Part shown: positions 1-8,506 of the stretch, piece by piece
Layout: the number at the start of each line of letters is the position of its first letter
Numbering within the stretch: position 1 is the first letter of the stretch
DNA from: Bacteroidota bacterium
GTDB lineage: Bacteria > Bacteroidota > Bacteroidia > UBA4408
Reading direction: 5' to 3'
DNA: 64,000 nucleotides
Assembly: GCA_963169745.1 (NCBI GenBank)
Contig: CAUJCU010000010.1
Coordinates: 62,001-126,000 of the forward strand
The notes under the pieces: generated by a model
Database searches by the model: none
What the model was told of the DNA's origin: nothing
Seen by the model: only the letters and a program-made list of their open reading frames with translations
Program-made: the position numbers and the translations under genes

Positions 1-203
1 AAACACTTGTTGTGCCTGATAAAGATAATGCCGTTATGCGTATTTATGATAGCAAAGGCAGCCTTGTCGAAAGCAAAATATACCTTATTGAAAAGGGGGT
101 AAACCGAGTTATATTTGATTCAGCAACCATTGAGCCGGGAATTTATCAATTATGTTGGGAATATAAGGGTGCTATTTCTCGAAAATCTTTTGTAAAACAA
201 TAA
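1..203 (+). CDS. C-terminal fragment of a T9SS-sorted secreted protein (5' truncated)
   Basis: The reading frame is open to the left edge, so only the last ~67 residues are seen. They form a short beta-rich tail with the pattern of a type IX secretion type A sorting domain: hydrophobic strand, IYDSKG turn, a GVNRV strand, a PGIYQLCW strand and the terminal SFVKQ. In such proteins this domain directs passage through the outer membrane and is then cleaved or exchanged for a surface anchor. The passenger part lies outside the window, so its function is unknown. An internal GTG at 12 is not likely to be the true start. The next gene begins 21 bases downstream on the same strand. Confidence 0.7.
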   Translation, partial: TLVVPDKDNAVMRIYDSKGSLVESKIYLIEKGVNRVIFDSATIEPGIYQLCWEYKGAISRKSFVKQ

Positions 204-224
204 GGCTATTTTTATACTTAATAA

Positions 225-962
225 ATGCTGAGTAACCTAAAACAAAAAATAGCTAAAAAAATGGCTTCCATACTGCCACAGGCTATTTATGAACAGTATA
301 AAAAGTATTATGATTCGGCTAACCAATACGCACAGGTTTATTACTCTCAAGAAGGTGAAGAAATTATTTTAAGGCGCTACTTTAACTATAAAAACACAGG
401 CTTTTTTGTAGATGTAGGAGCCTGCCACCCAATTCGATTTTCAAATACATACAAGTTGTATCAATTAGGCTGGAGAGGAATTAATATAGATGCCACCCCT
501 AAAGCCATGAAAAACTTTTTAAAGTACCGTCCATTTGACATTAACGTAGAAGCAGCAGTATCAGACAAAATAGAAAACCTCACATATTATTGTTTTAATG
601 AATCGGCACTCAACACTTTTGATACAGCTAAAGCCGAAGAAATAATACAATCAGGTCATTATACGCTGAATTCAAAAGAAAATATTCAAACACAAACATT
701 GGTTTCACTGCTTGATCGTTTCTTACCCCCTAATCAAGCCATTGATTTTTTTAGTATAGATGTTGAAGGTTTTGATTATAAAGTGCTACAAAGCAATAAC
801 TGGGACAAATACCGGCCACAGCTTATAATCGTTGAAACAGATTTACCACTCATTCAGGATGTGCTAAAATCTCCAATAGCTTCTTTCCTTAATGAGCATC
901 ACTATTTTTTGTTTGCAAAAACAGGAAAAAGCGCTTTTTTCTGCAGCAATAATCAAGGCTAA
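225..962 (+). CDS. FkbM family SAM-dependent methyltransferase
   Basis: This 245-residue protein has the FkbM layout: GFFVDVGACHP at about 59-69 is the glycine-rich SAM-binding loop after the first Rossmann strand, and FFSIDVEGFDYKVL near 174-187 is the conserved acidic strand. FkbM enzymes O-methylate sugars or other small molecules. It sits directly before a Wzm/Wzt exporter pair, and in such loci these enzymes often methylate the exported glycan; that role is inferred here. No signal peptide or membrane segment is visible, so it is probably cytoplasmic. ATG start with no Shine-Dalgarno, as usual in this phylum. Confidence 0.85.
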   Translation: MLSNLKQKIAKKMASILPQAIYEQYKKYYDSANQYAQVYYSQEGEEIILRRYFNYKNTGFFVDVGACHPIRFSNTYKLYQLGWRGINIDATPKAMKNFLKYRPFDINVEAAVSDKIENLTYYCFNESALNTFDTAKAEEIIQSGHYTLNSKENIQTQTLVSLLDRFLPPNQAIDFFSIDVEGFDYKVLQSNNWDKYRPQLIIVETDLPLIQDVLKSPIASFLNEHHYFLFAKTGKSAFFCSNNQG

Positions 963-1062
963 GTTCTTTCGTTTACTACCTTGTTGTAGCTGTAGATTTT
1001 GTGAAACGTAGTTTTTTTTGTTTCTTGTTGCTTTTAAATGTGAAATTTACTCATAAACTAAA

Positions 1063-1914
1063 GTGGAATCAAAACAAACTTGGACGGAGGTAATAAAGCC
1101 TAATAAAAGAGTTTTCGATTTGCAATTAAAAGAACTTTTTCGCTATAGCGATTTAATCCTATTGTTTGTCAGGAGAGATTTTGTATCAACATATAAACAA
1201 ACTATTCTAGGCCCAATTTGGTTTTTTCTTCAGCCTTTATTTACTACGGCCATTTTTATTGTTATTTTTACATATATTGCTAAGCTCTCAACAGATGCTA
1301 TTCCTCCGGCTTTATTTTACTTATCAGGTATAACCATTTGGACTTTTTTTTCAGAATGCTTGCTAAAAACTTCCAATACTTTTACCATGAATGCAGGTAT
1401 ATTTGGAAAAGTTTATTTTCCCCGACTTGTTACACCAATTTCAATTATCTTCTCTAACTCTATTAAGTTAATTTTACAACTTCTATTGCTGTTGCTTGTT
1501 TTTGTTTACTTTATTGCAAAGCAGGAAGTAAGTTTTTATTTAAGTTTTAATTTATTGCTAATTCCCTATGTTTTGGCTATGGTTGCTTTATTATCATTGG
1601 GTTTAGGGATTATTATTTCGTCACTAACCACAAAATACAGAGATTTAGCTTTTATAATTCAATTTGGCATACAATTGTTGATGTATGCTACTCCGGTAAT
1701 CTATCCTTTAAACATCACCGAAGGAAGATTAAAGCTACTTTTATCATTAAACCCACTAACAGCTTACATAGAAACATTTAGGTTTTCTTTATTCCAAAAA
1801 GCAACCTTTGATTCAAGTATGTTGGTTCACAGCAGTGTTTTTACCTTAGTGGTTCTTTTTCTTGGCATTATTATTTTCAATAAAATTGAAAAGTCATTTA
1901 TGGATACCGTGTAG
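1063..1914 (+). CDS. ABC-2 type glycan exporter permease (Wzm-like), copy 1
   Basis: The 283 residues include about six membrane segments and the ABC-2 family pattern: an N-terminal amphipathic region, then YKQTILGPIWFFLQP before the first helix and YATPVIYPL before the last loop. Wzm permeases pair with a Wzt ATPase to move lipid-linked polysaccharide across the inner membrane. The Wzt partner follows 8 bases after the stop. GTG start: the in-frame TAA at 1054-1056 lies just upstream, and the N-terminus aligns with the second permease at 11531-12376 (both end FMDTV). No clear promoter in the preceding 100 bases. Confidence 0.9.
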   Translation: MESKQTWTEVIKPNKRVFDLQLKELFRYSDLILLFVRRDFVSTYKQTILGPIWFFLQPLFTTAIFIVIFTYIAKLSTDAIPPALFYLSGITIWTFFSECLLKTSNTFTMNAGIFGKVYFPRLVTPISIIFSNSIKLILQLLLLLLVFVYFIAKQEVSFYLSFNLLLIPYVLAMVALLSLGLGIIISSLTTKYRDLAFIIQFGIQLLMYATPVIYPLNITEGRLKLLLSLNPLTAYIETFRFSLFQKATFDSSMLVHSSVFTLVVLFLGIIIFNKIEKSFMDTV

Positions 1915-1922
1915 AAAATGAT

Positions 1923-3203
1923 ATGGATATTTTAGCAATTAAGGTCGAGCATTTATATAAACAATATCGCTTAGGTGTTGTAAGTACCGGAACACTGGTA
2001 CATGATATTAACAGGTGGGTGCATAAGTTGCGTGGCAAAGAGGATCCATATTCAAAAGTTACAACTATTAATGACCGAACTCAAAAAAAGGAATCTGAAT
2101 ATGTTTGGTCTTTGAGTGATATTAACTTTGAAGTTAAACAGGGCGATGTACTTGGAGTGATAGGGCGTAATGGAGCCGGAAAATCTACTTTGCTTAAGGT
2201 ATTATCAAAAATTACAGCTCCTACAAAAGGAACGGTAAAGGTTAACGGACGTGTAGCCTCATTGTTGGAAGTAGGCACAGGCTTTCATCCAGAATTAACC
2301 GGTAGAGAAAACATTTTTTTAAACGGTGCCATATTGGGGATGAGTAAAAGGGAAATAAAGACTAAGTTCGATCAAATTGTTGATTTCTCAGGAGTTGAAA
2401 TGTATATTGATACTCCGGTAAAAAGATACTCTTCAGGAATGCACGTACGATTAGCATTTGCTGTTGCTGCGCATTTAGAATCAGAAATACTTATAGTTGA
2501 TGAGGTTTTAGCTGTTGGAGATGCAGAATTTCAAAAAAAATGTTTGGGGAAAATGAGTGAAGTTAGTAGAGGAGAAGGCAGAACAGTATTGTTTGTAAGC
2601 CACAATATGGGTGCTATTCAAAACTTGTGCACACGAAGCATTTTGCTTTCTAATGGTTGTATAACATTCGATGGACTTGTGGAAGAAGGAATAAGAAAGT
2701 ATAACAGCTCGCTCGTTAGTTTGCTTCAGCATATAGCTGTTGCAGATCGTAAAGACAGGACAGGAAGTCAGGTAATTAAACTTATTTCATTTAAAATTAA
2801 TGGTATGGAATGTGATGGGATAATTAGACTTAATAGCAGTGATACTTTGGTGGTAGAAATGACTTTTCAAAGTATTGACGATTACTCAGGAGGAAGGATT
2901 ATGTTTGGGGTTTACGATGAAAACTCGCAACGCCCTTTATTTATTGATAGTGATTTGGAAATGATACGGTTAGATTTTAAAAAAGGCTTAAACCATATTA
3001 AAGTTTCTTTCCCTGAAAAATTCTCTTTAGGTTTTGGAAATTATACGATGAATTATTCAGTTTTTAATAATATTGAGGTGGTTGATTATATTCAACAAGT
3101 AGCTGTGTTTGAAGTTATAGAAAGTGACTTTTATCAAAACAGCCGTTCTTCTCAGCAAAGCCCCAGAATTCTTATAAGGACAAAGTGGGAGATAAGCCAT
3201 TAG
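1923..3203 (+). CDS. Polysaccharide ABC transporter ATP-binding protein (Wzt-like), copy 1
   Basis: The ATPase of the exporter, 426 residues. Visible motifs are Walker A GRNGAGKST (81-89), signature YSSGMHVRL (about 169-177) and Walker B ILIVDEV with switch VSHN. After about residue 260 there is an additional beta-rich domain. In characterised Wzt proteins that domain recognises the modified end of the glycan and so sets substrate specificity. The nucleotide-binding part closely resembles the second copy at 10205-11509, but the C-terminal domains differ strongly, which suggests that each pair exports a different glycan or differently capped chain (inference). It converges on a minus-strand glycosyltransferase after 34 bases; no clear terminator there. 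Confidence 0.92.
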   Translation: MDILAIKVEHLYKQYRLGVVSTGTLVHDINRWVHKLRGKEDPYSKVTTINDRTQKKESEYVWSLSDINFEVKQGDVLGVIGRNGAGKSTLLKVLSKITAPTKGTVKVNGRVASLLEVGTGFHPELTGRENIFLNGAILGMSKREIKTKFDQIVDFSGVEMYIDTPVKRYSSGMHVRLAFAVAAHLESEILIVDEVLAVGDAEFQKKCLGKMSEVSRGEGRTVLFVSHNMGAIQNLCTRSILLSNGCITFDGLVEEGIRKYNSSLVSLLQHIAVADRKDRTGSQVIKLISFKINGMECDGIIRLNSSDTLVVEMTFQSIDDYSGGRIMFGVYDENSQRPLFIDSDLEMIRLDFKKGLNHIKVSFPEKFSLGFGNYTMNYSVFNNIEVVDYIQQVAVFEVIESDFYQNSRSSQQSPRILIRTKWEISH

Positions 3204-3237
3204 GTAGGGTTTTGCATATCTCGATGATGTTCTAGAG

Positions 3238-4224
3238 TCATCTTTTTAAATGTTTAAGAGACTGATATAATTCTTTGATACTTTTTGCTGTTTCAGATGT
3301 CTTTCTTAAAGTAATTCCCGAAGTGAAATAAATTAAGTTGGCTTCCCTTTCCGTATAAAAATTAGTTCGATTAAAAATAATGGAAAAAAATACCTTTAAA
3401 TAGTTTAAAAGAAATATTTTATATTTCAAGTTAGGATACCTTAAAACTTCTATATAAACACTATAAACCTTTAAAATAGAAGCAGATTGTAAAAAACCTT
3501 TAGTCAATTTTTTTAGATAAGTCCAATTGAGTCTTTGAGGGTCAATAAAGTGTTTAAACATCAAACTTTCATCATAATAAAGTTGATATCCCATGAGTAT
3601 AAACCGCATACATACTTCTGAGTCGCCTCCCGAACTTAACTCATTCCCTTTTCTATCAGAAAGAAAAGAGGGATAATCTTTAAAAGATTGAACATATAAT
3701 GACTTCCTGAAAGCAAGACCACTGCCCCATAAAAATTCTCTTTCAGTTATATCTCCAGATTTTTGACCTTGCTTTCCAACAGCATAAGCCCATTTATAAT
3801 CCTCCCACCAGTCAGGAAGTTGAACTTCACTTACACCTTCACTTTGGCCGCCAACAGCTGCAACATTTTTATGGTTGTTTAAAAAATCACAAGCAGTCTG
3901 AATATAATTTTTATCCAGCCAATTATCATCATCACAAAAAACTATATATTCGTATTGTGCCTCTTGAACTCCTTTGCTTCGGGCATAACTAAGACCAGGC
4001 GTTTTCTCATTTACTATTTTTGATCGTCTTTGTAAAATTTCATATTGATTTATTTCATTACGAGCAACTTCTAAAGTATTATCTGTAGAGTTATTATTAA
4101 CAATAATCAACTCCCATGCGGTTGACTCAGCTACTTGTTGAAGTGCGAGGTGTTTTATGGTTTCGTGTAAACGATGGGCACTGTTATAACAACAAATAAT
4201 TATAGATATATTGTTTGTTTCCAA
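3238..4224 (-). CDS. Glycosyltransferase family 2
   Basis: A 328-residue GT-A fold enzyme. The nucleotide-sugar part begins SIIICCYNSAHRL (7-19), contains NNNSTDNT for base contact near 43-50, and the metal-binding acidic cluster FCDDDNW at 97-102. GGDSEVCMR and a KHFIDPQRL segment resemble the acceptor region of rhamnosyl- and galactosyl-transferase-like members. It is the last gene of the minus-strand glycan block, 90 bases downstream of the unknown protein at 4315-5313. Sugar donor and acceptor cannot be told. Probably cytoplasmic, acting at the inner membrane face. Confidence 0.88.
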   Translation of the reverse strand: METNNISIIICCYNSAHRLHETIKHLALQQVAESTAWELIIVNNNSTDNTLEVARNEINQYEILQRRSKIVNEKTPGLSYARSKGVQEAQYEYIVFCDDDNWLDKNYIQTACDFLNNHKNVAAVGGQSEGVSEVQLPDWWEDYKWAYAVGKQGQKSGDITEREFLWGSGLAFRKSLYVQSFKDYPSFLSDRKGNELSSGGDSEVCMRFILMGYQLYYDESLMFKHFIDPQRLNWTYLKKLTKGFLQSASILKVYSVYIEVLRYPNLKYKIFLLNYLKVFFSIIFNRTNFYTEREANLIYFTSGITLRKTSETAKSIKELYQSLKHLKR

Positions 4225-4314
4225 TTTAAAAAGTTAATTGTAATTAGGTATAATTAGACAAGTATAAAAAATTAATACATTAAAGCAGTGGTTTTTGCCT
4301 GGTTTCTAATAGTG

Positions 4315-5313
4315 CTATGCTTTTCCAATTAACCTTTTTATTATACTTTTCAACTTTTGCACACTTCTCGTTAAAAAAAAATCTCCCCATGCTTTGTACA
4401 TTATTAAACTCTGCCTAAATAACGAAATACCCTCTGTTATACCTAATTCTTCTTCAACTATTTTTCTTTGTTCTGGTGTAACATGATCTTTAATTTCTCC
4501 AAAAACAGATTTAACCCGTTGCACTTGTTTATGATCATTAATTGTTCGGCCTGATGCTATACTGTTATAATCAGTATTTGATAATATAGTAGGTTTAATA
4601 TTCAGTATTGTAGTTTTTAATCCAATAACAGTGCAATAGAACACATGCGACCCAATTTCATTAGATAAACAATACTCAAAGTTTCTAATAATTTCAAAAA
4701 AGTTATGTACAAACGCCTTGCTTTTCCATGACCCCGAAGTGTAAATCGGAAATCCAGCTTCTATATATGGTTTATGTCTTCCTTTTTGAATATCTACAAA
4801 AAACATAGAAATAGAGACAGGTTGCATAGTACTGGGTAAATTTTTTAAGTAGGCTATGATGGTTTCTGTATCAGATGACTTGTCAGTCCAATAGGTAGAG
4901 TGGGCATGAAAAAAAATGGTTCCTTTAGCTTGCGGTAGTTTACGAATCTTATTTTTTTTTACATACACTGCAAATGGAGCCTGTAGGTGATAAGCTTTTT
5001 TTCCTGTCCTTAATTCATAGTCATTAACCAGGCGTTTAGAATAAAGTCCAATATACTTTTCAGGAGATCTCAAAATATGATCAGTTACAAAATCCCATTG
5101 ACTTATGCCATGAAAATTTCTCATAGCTATTGGAAAACTCTTAGGATAAAAGCAATATTGCCTTATAATTTCTCCATTTCCATACAACTCCGATTCTTCA
5201 ATGGTGTTTTTAACGAAACTGTTTTCAAATTTTGAAAAATAAAGCAACTCTGACTCAGACATGCCATCAGACTTGAATGTATATTTTGGATTTATTTTAA
5301 AATCAGTACTCAT
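4315..5313 (-). CDS. Unrecognised protein in glycan cluster, possible GT-B-like glycosyltransferase
   Basis: I do not recognise this 332-residue protein with confidence. It has no signal peptide or membrane helix. Possible functional spots are FFHAHSTYWTD (about 134-144), with two histidines after a hydrophobic strand, and SNEIGSHVFYCTVIGLKTTI (about 217-236). The second resembles the donor-binding stretch of GT-B enzymes and capsule/sialyl-type transferases, where a Ser/Asn-Gly-Ser turn is followed by a helix and a GxK/P segment. The C-terminal part is basic (KLKSIIKRLIGKA) and could touch the membrane. Its position straight after nonulosonic-acid genes makes it a candidate nonulosonic-acid transferase. 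That is inference. Confidence 0.55.
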   Translation of the reverse strand: MSTDFKINPKYTFKSDGMSESELLYFSKFENSFVKNTIEESELYGNGEIIRQYCFYPKSFPIAMRNFHGISQWDFVTDHILRSPEKYIGLYSKRLVNDYELRTGKKAYHLQAPFAVYVKKNKIRKLPQAKGTIFFHAHSTYWTDKSSDTETIIAYLKNLPSTMQPVSISMFFVDIQKGRHKPYIEAGFPIYTSGSWKSKAFVHNFFEIIRNFEYCLSNEIGSHVFYCTVIGLKTTILNIKPTILSNTDYNSIASGRTINDHKQVQRVKSVFGEIKDHVTPEQRKIVEEELGITEGISLFRQSLIMYKAWGDFFLTRSVQKLKSIIKRLIGKA

Positions 5314-5361
5314 TATTAACTTATATTATATAATCTTTAATTTTTGTAAAGATAATAAGTG

Positions 5362-5369
5362 CAAAAATA
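5362..5369 (-). promoter_or_regulatory. Possible -7 promoter box (TATTTTTG) for the 4315-5313 gene
   Basis: On the minus strand the sequence TATTTTTG fits the Bacteroidota consensus TAnnTTTG, about 50 bases before the ATG at 5313. No TTG -33 element is found at the normal spacing. The 123-base gap after pseG makes a separate promoter plausible. Confidence 0.3.
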
Positions 5370-5436
5370 CATTACAGCACTTAATATAAATGCCATAGAT
5401 AGGGCAATTTAAGAAAAAATATTATTTTGTTTATGT

Positions 5437-6441
5437 TTAGTTTGAAATAATTTCAAAGACTCTATTAGCCCCCTCTCCATCAATTAAAAATTTAGTATTA
5501 ATGTGCATCTGTAATAAATCTTTTTTTGATAAATATAATTTTTCGATAGCACTAGAAACTTTTTCTAAAGTTTCGGTTGAATATAAACCAAAGTTAAGTG
5601 TTACTTGATGCTCTACTAATTCTTGAAGTAAAAACTGTTGCGATTCACGTTCAAAAAAATTAATGGTGGGTAATCCGGCATATACTGCCTCAAACGAGGT
5701 AACGCCACCCGGCAAAATACCTAGTACACAATTTTTCAAGATATTCCACATACTACTATTGGTTTTTGCCAAAATTATCTCGTGTGAAGTATCATTTCTA
5801 ATTTCATCAATTAAATCATCAAAAGAGTGCTTGTAACCTTCGCCAACCATAACCCAAAAAGTAGCATTAACCTTACACTTTTTTAAAGCCTTAAGCACTT
5901 CAAGCGTTTTATTATGAGCATCACCTCCCCCCATACTTATAGCTATAGGAAAATTTATATTCTTTAAATTTTCTTCATAAACACCGGAACTGATTGGAGT
6001 GCAATTTTTTTGAATTATGGCATATTCGAAACCGGCATATATTTTTAAATTAGGATAATTGGAGGGCTCAAAATTTAAGTATTTGGTTCGTCCAAAATAA
6101 AAGTCAATCATTTCAAAGTGATTGAAAATAGGACTTAAAATAACTGTTCTTGAAGTACTGTTTTTAATAATGGTTAATGTGTTAACCTCCATTTCAAGCA
6201 TATCAATAATTGAAATGGAGGAGGGCTTTAGTAGAGGTATAATTTCTACTTCATTTTCTACACAATATACTTGAATATTTGAGTTTTTTATTAATTTTAA
6301 TAGGCTTTTATCACCAATCAAATAAAAGTTAACAGCTAATTTAGTTTGTTTTTCTAAAACCTGATTAATAAAGGAATTAGAACGAATTAAGTGCCCTAAA
6401 CCTATTTTAGAAGAAGCCTTGCAAAAAACATTTAAAATCAT
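5437..6441 (-). CDS. pseG: PseG/SpsG-like UDP-sugar hydrolase of nonulosonic acid synthesis
   Basis: This 334-residue GT-B fold hydrolase carries the family signature GLGHLIRS near 14-21, with the histidine expected to activate water. SMGGGDAHNKT near 170 and ILPGGVTSFEAVYAGLP near 242-258 form the UDP-binding half. PseG removes UDP from UDP-2,4-diacetamido-2,4,6-trideoxy-beta-L-altrose, giving the free sugar that PseI condenses. It overlaps pseI by 4 bases (ATGA), so the two are translationally coupled. A legionaminic or related sugar pathway cannot be excluded on sequence alone. Confidence 0.82.
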   Translation of the reverse strand: MILNVFCKASSKIGLGHLIRSNSFINQVLEKQTKLAVNFYLIGDKSLLKLIKNSNIQVYCVENEVEIIPLLKPSSISIIDMLEMEVNTLTIIKNSTSRTVILSPIFNHFEMIDFYFGRTKYLNFEPSNYPNLKIYAGFEYAIIQKNCTPISSGVYEENLKNINFPIAISMGGGDAHNKTLEVLKALKKCKVNATFWVMVGEGYKHSFDDLIDEIRNDTSHEIILAKTNSSMWNILKNCVLGILPGGVTSFEAVYAGLPTINFFERESQQFLLQELVEHQVTLNFGLYSTETLEKVSSAIEKLYLSKKDLLQMHINTKFLIDGEGANRVFEIISN

Positions 6442-7436
6442 TTTATTATATCTTTAGAAAAAGCTTCGTGCTGTTGAATCGGTTTTGATAATGTTTTTCC
6501 TATGATATTATCAATCTCGTCTGCCTGTAAAATATTTTCAGGCCTCACAATAAGCACATCTTCATTTGTTATAATATGGCCCATAGGCAAGTTTTTTGCA
6601 GCATATAATGATCTTCTTGCTCTTTGCCTGGTATATCTTTCTGCGTCAGATATTTTATCTTCTTTCAAAATAAGTGCCTCATAAGCTTCATGTAAGTCAT
6701 TCACGTATGCTGTTAGTCCGGCTTCTTCCATAGCATAAGCATGATCTAATCCTTTTTGAGATTTATTTTCAGTGAAATGTTTTTCAAACCATGTAGCACC
6801 TAACGCAAGTGCAATACAAGCAGCATGACTTGTTCCGGTGTGATCAGAAAAACCAACTTCAAACCCAAATACTTTTTTTAATTCAGTTATAAATTTCAGG
6901 TTTGTTTGTTTTAATGTTGATGGATATACAGAAACACAATGTAAAATCACAAGATCATTAAACCCATTTTGGGTAATGGCTTTTACACCTATTTCAATAT
7001 CCTTTAAAGTTGACATACCTGTGGACATTACTACTTTTATACCATAATCAGCTACTTGTCTTAAAAATCGAACATTATTCAAATCGCACGATGCTAATTT
7101 AATATATGGAGGGTTAAAAGAAGCTAATAATTGTAATGATTGTTCGTCAAATACCGAGGCAGAAAAAGGAATACCGGTTTGAATTGCATAATTTGATAAT
7201 TCCTTGTACTCATGATCGGGCATTTCACCTTCTTGCCTTATTTTTATGACGTCATCAATGTTATAATGCCCATAATTATATTTCCCCGGTAGATAAAGCC
7301 CCCAAGTATTTATCATTTGAAATTTAACGGAATCGGCTCCTGCTCTAGCAGCAATATCAACCAGATTTTTAGCTTTTTGCAAACTGCCATTATTATTAGT
7401 CCCGGCTTCAGCAATAATATGAATTGGATACTTCAT
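6438..7436 (-). CDS. pseI: Pseudaminic/N-acetylneuraminic acid synthase family (NeuB/PseI)
   Basis: The 332 residues show the NeuB family order: a TIM barrel beginning IIAEAGTNNNGSLQKAKNL, with GADSVKFQ early, a central VMSTGMSTL strand and EVGFSDHTGT, then a C-terminal SAF/antifreeze-like domain from about 275 (RRSLYAAKNLPMGHIIT). These enzymes condense a six-carbon amino sugar with phosphoenolpyruvate to make a nine-carbon acid. The neighbouring PseG suggests pseudaminic rather than neuraminic acid. It starts 2 bases after the pyruvyl transferase stop and overlaps pseG. Confidence 0.9.
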   Translation of the reverse strand: MKYPIHIIAEAGTNNNGSLQKAKNLVDIAARAGADSVKFQMINTWGLYLPGKYNYGHYNIDDVIKIRQEGEMPDHEYKELSNYAIQTGIPFSASVFDEQSLQLLASFNPPYIKLASCDLNNVRFLRQVADYGIKVVMSTGMSTLKDIEIGVKAITQNGFNDLVILHCVSVYPSTLKQTNLKFITELKKVFGFEVGFSDHTGTSHAACIALALGATWFEKHFTENKSQKGLDHAYAMEEAGLTAYVNDLHEAYEALILKEDKISDAERYTRQRARRSLYAAKNLPMGHIITNEDVLIVRPENILQADEIDNIIGKTLSKPIQQHEAFSKDIIK

Positions 7437-7438
7437 TT

Positions 7439-8506
7439 TTATTTATTTTGTAAAACTTCATTTGCAAATGTAGTACACCCTTCAAGCATGGTACTTCTTA
7501 ATTGTTGCCATCTGTCGTTGCATTTTACTTTTAGGGTATTCAGGTCATTCATATTTTCAATTCGGTGTTTAACCTCTTGCACAACATCATCCTTCAGTAG
7601 GTTAATATTCCACTCATCCATACCAAGAGTATGGAGCATAGATATGGCTCTTTGATCATAACTAATTTTTATTGTTGGCACATTGTAAGAAATACAAGGA
7701 ATAAATGAGTGCAACCTATACGTTAAATTTAATCGCGTGTTTCTGAGGTAGGTTAAATATGTATATACATCTTCTGTATATACGTATTCCATTTCCTTAA
7801 ATGAGGCCGCAAAAGGAATATCTCTGTGGTCGTGACATAAGAATTTTACATTTGAATAGCCTTTGTTTTTTAATAATTCGATTAGTTGTAAAAGTTGTTC
7901 GCGCATTTCGTATTGTTTTGCAACCGGAATACTCATTAAAGTTGGAGTCCGAATAGAGATTAAGGCATCTGTTTTATCGGCATCTAATAAGGGCACTAAA
8001 TGCTGAGGTATTTCATTTATAAAAAGGGTAGGGCAGCCACCTACTACAGTATTAGCTCCTAAGTTTCTTATGTGGTCGTGAGTTGCCTGATCTCTTGATA
8101 AAGACACGTTGGCTCTTTTGTTTAACAACAGCATTTTGTCATCTGTCATAACATCTGTACGATCAACTAATTCTAGTTTATTGTTATATATTTTTCCACG
8201 AGAAACAGAGAATATCATCATGGGTTTTTCTAAAGCTTTTAAGGCAATAGGATTTACTTCCAACTCGCCATTCTCATATAAATTACCACCTCCAATAATA
8301 ACCCCATCTCCAAACTGATTAATTTCATAAATAGTTTGTGAAGATAAACCAGCCTTTTTTTGACTTTCGTATTTACCTGTTGCCGGTAAAGAAATAACAT
8401 TGTAATTTTTTTGAAAGGCCATTCTTATAAAGTGGTTTACTCCTAAGTAAATCACATCATTTCCAATGTTAAAGCCCTTGGGACGAATAGAAAATAAATT
8501 TATCAT
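7439..8506 (-). CDS. Polysaccharide pyruvyl transferase family protein
   Basis: This 355-residue protein resembles WcaK/CsaB-type enzymes: an N-terminal IGNDVIYLGVNHFIR segment, GGGNLYENG at 72-80, and in the second half LISIRTPT, FLCHDHRD and a RLHSFIPCISYNVPTI stretch that fits the donor-binding region. Members transfer pyruvate from phosphoenolpyruvate to glycans as a ketal, or belong to related families with other donors. It overlaps the upstream gene by 4 bases and is followed closely by pseI, both of which fit use of phosphoenolpyruvate in this locus. The exact acceptor is unknown. Confidence 0.78.
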   Translation of the reverse strand: MINLFSIRPKGFNIGNDVIYLGVNHFIRMAFQKNYNVISLPATGKYESQKKAGLSSQTIYEINQFGDGVIIGGGNLYENGELEVNPIALKALEKPMMIFSVSRGKIYNNKLELVDRTDVMTDDKMLLLNKRANVSLSRDQATHDHIRNLGANTVVGGCPTLFINEIPQHLVPLLDADKTDALISIRTPTLMSIPVAKQYEMREQLLQLIELLKNKGYSNVKFLCHDHRDIPFAASFKEMEYVYTEDVYTYLTYLRNTRLNLTYRLHSFIPCISYNVPTIKISYDQRAISMLHTLGMDEWNINLLKDDVVQEVKHRIENMNDLNTLKVKCNDRWQQLRSTMLEGCTTFANEVLQNK

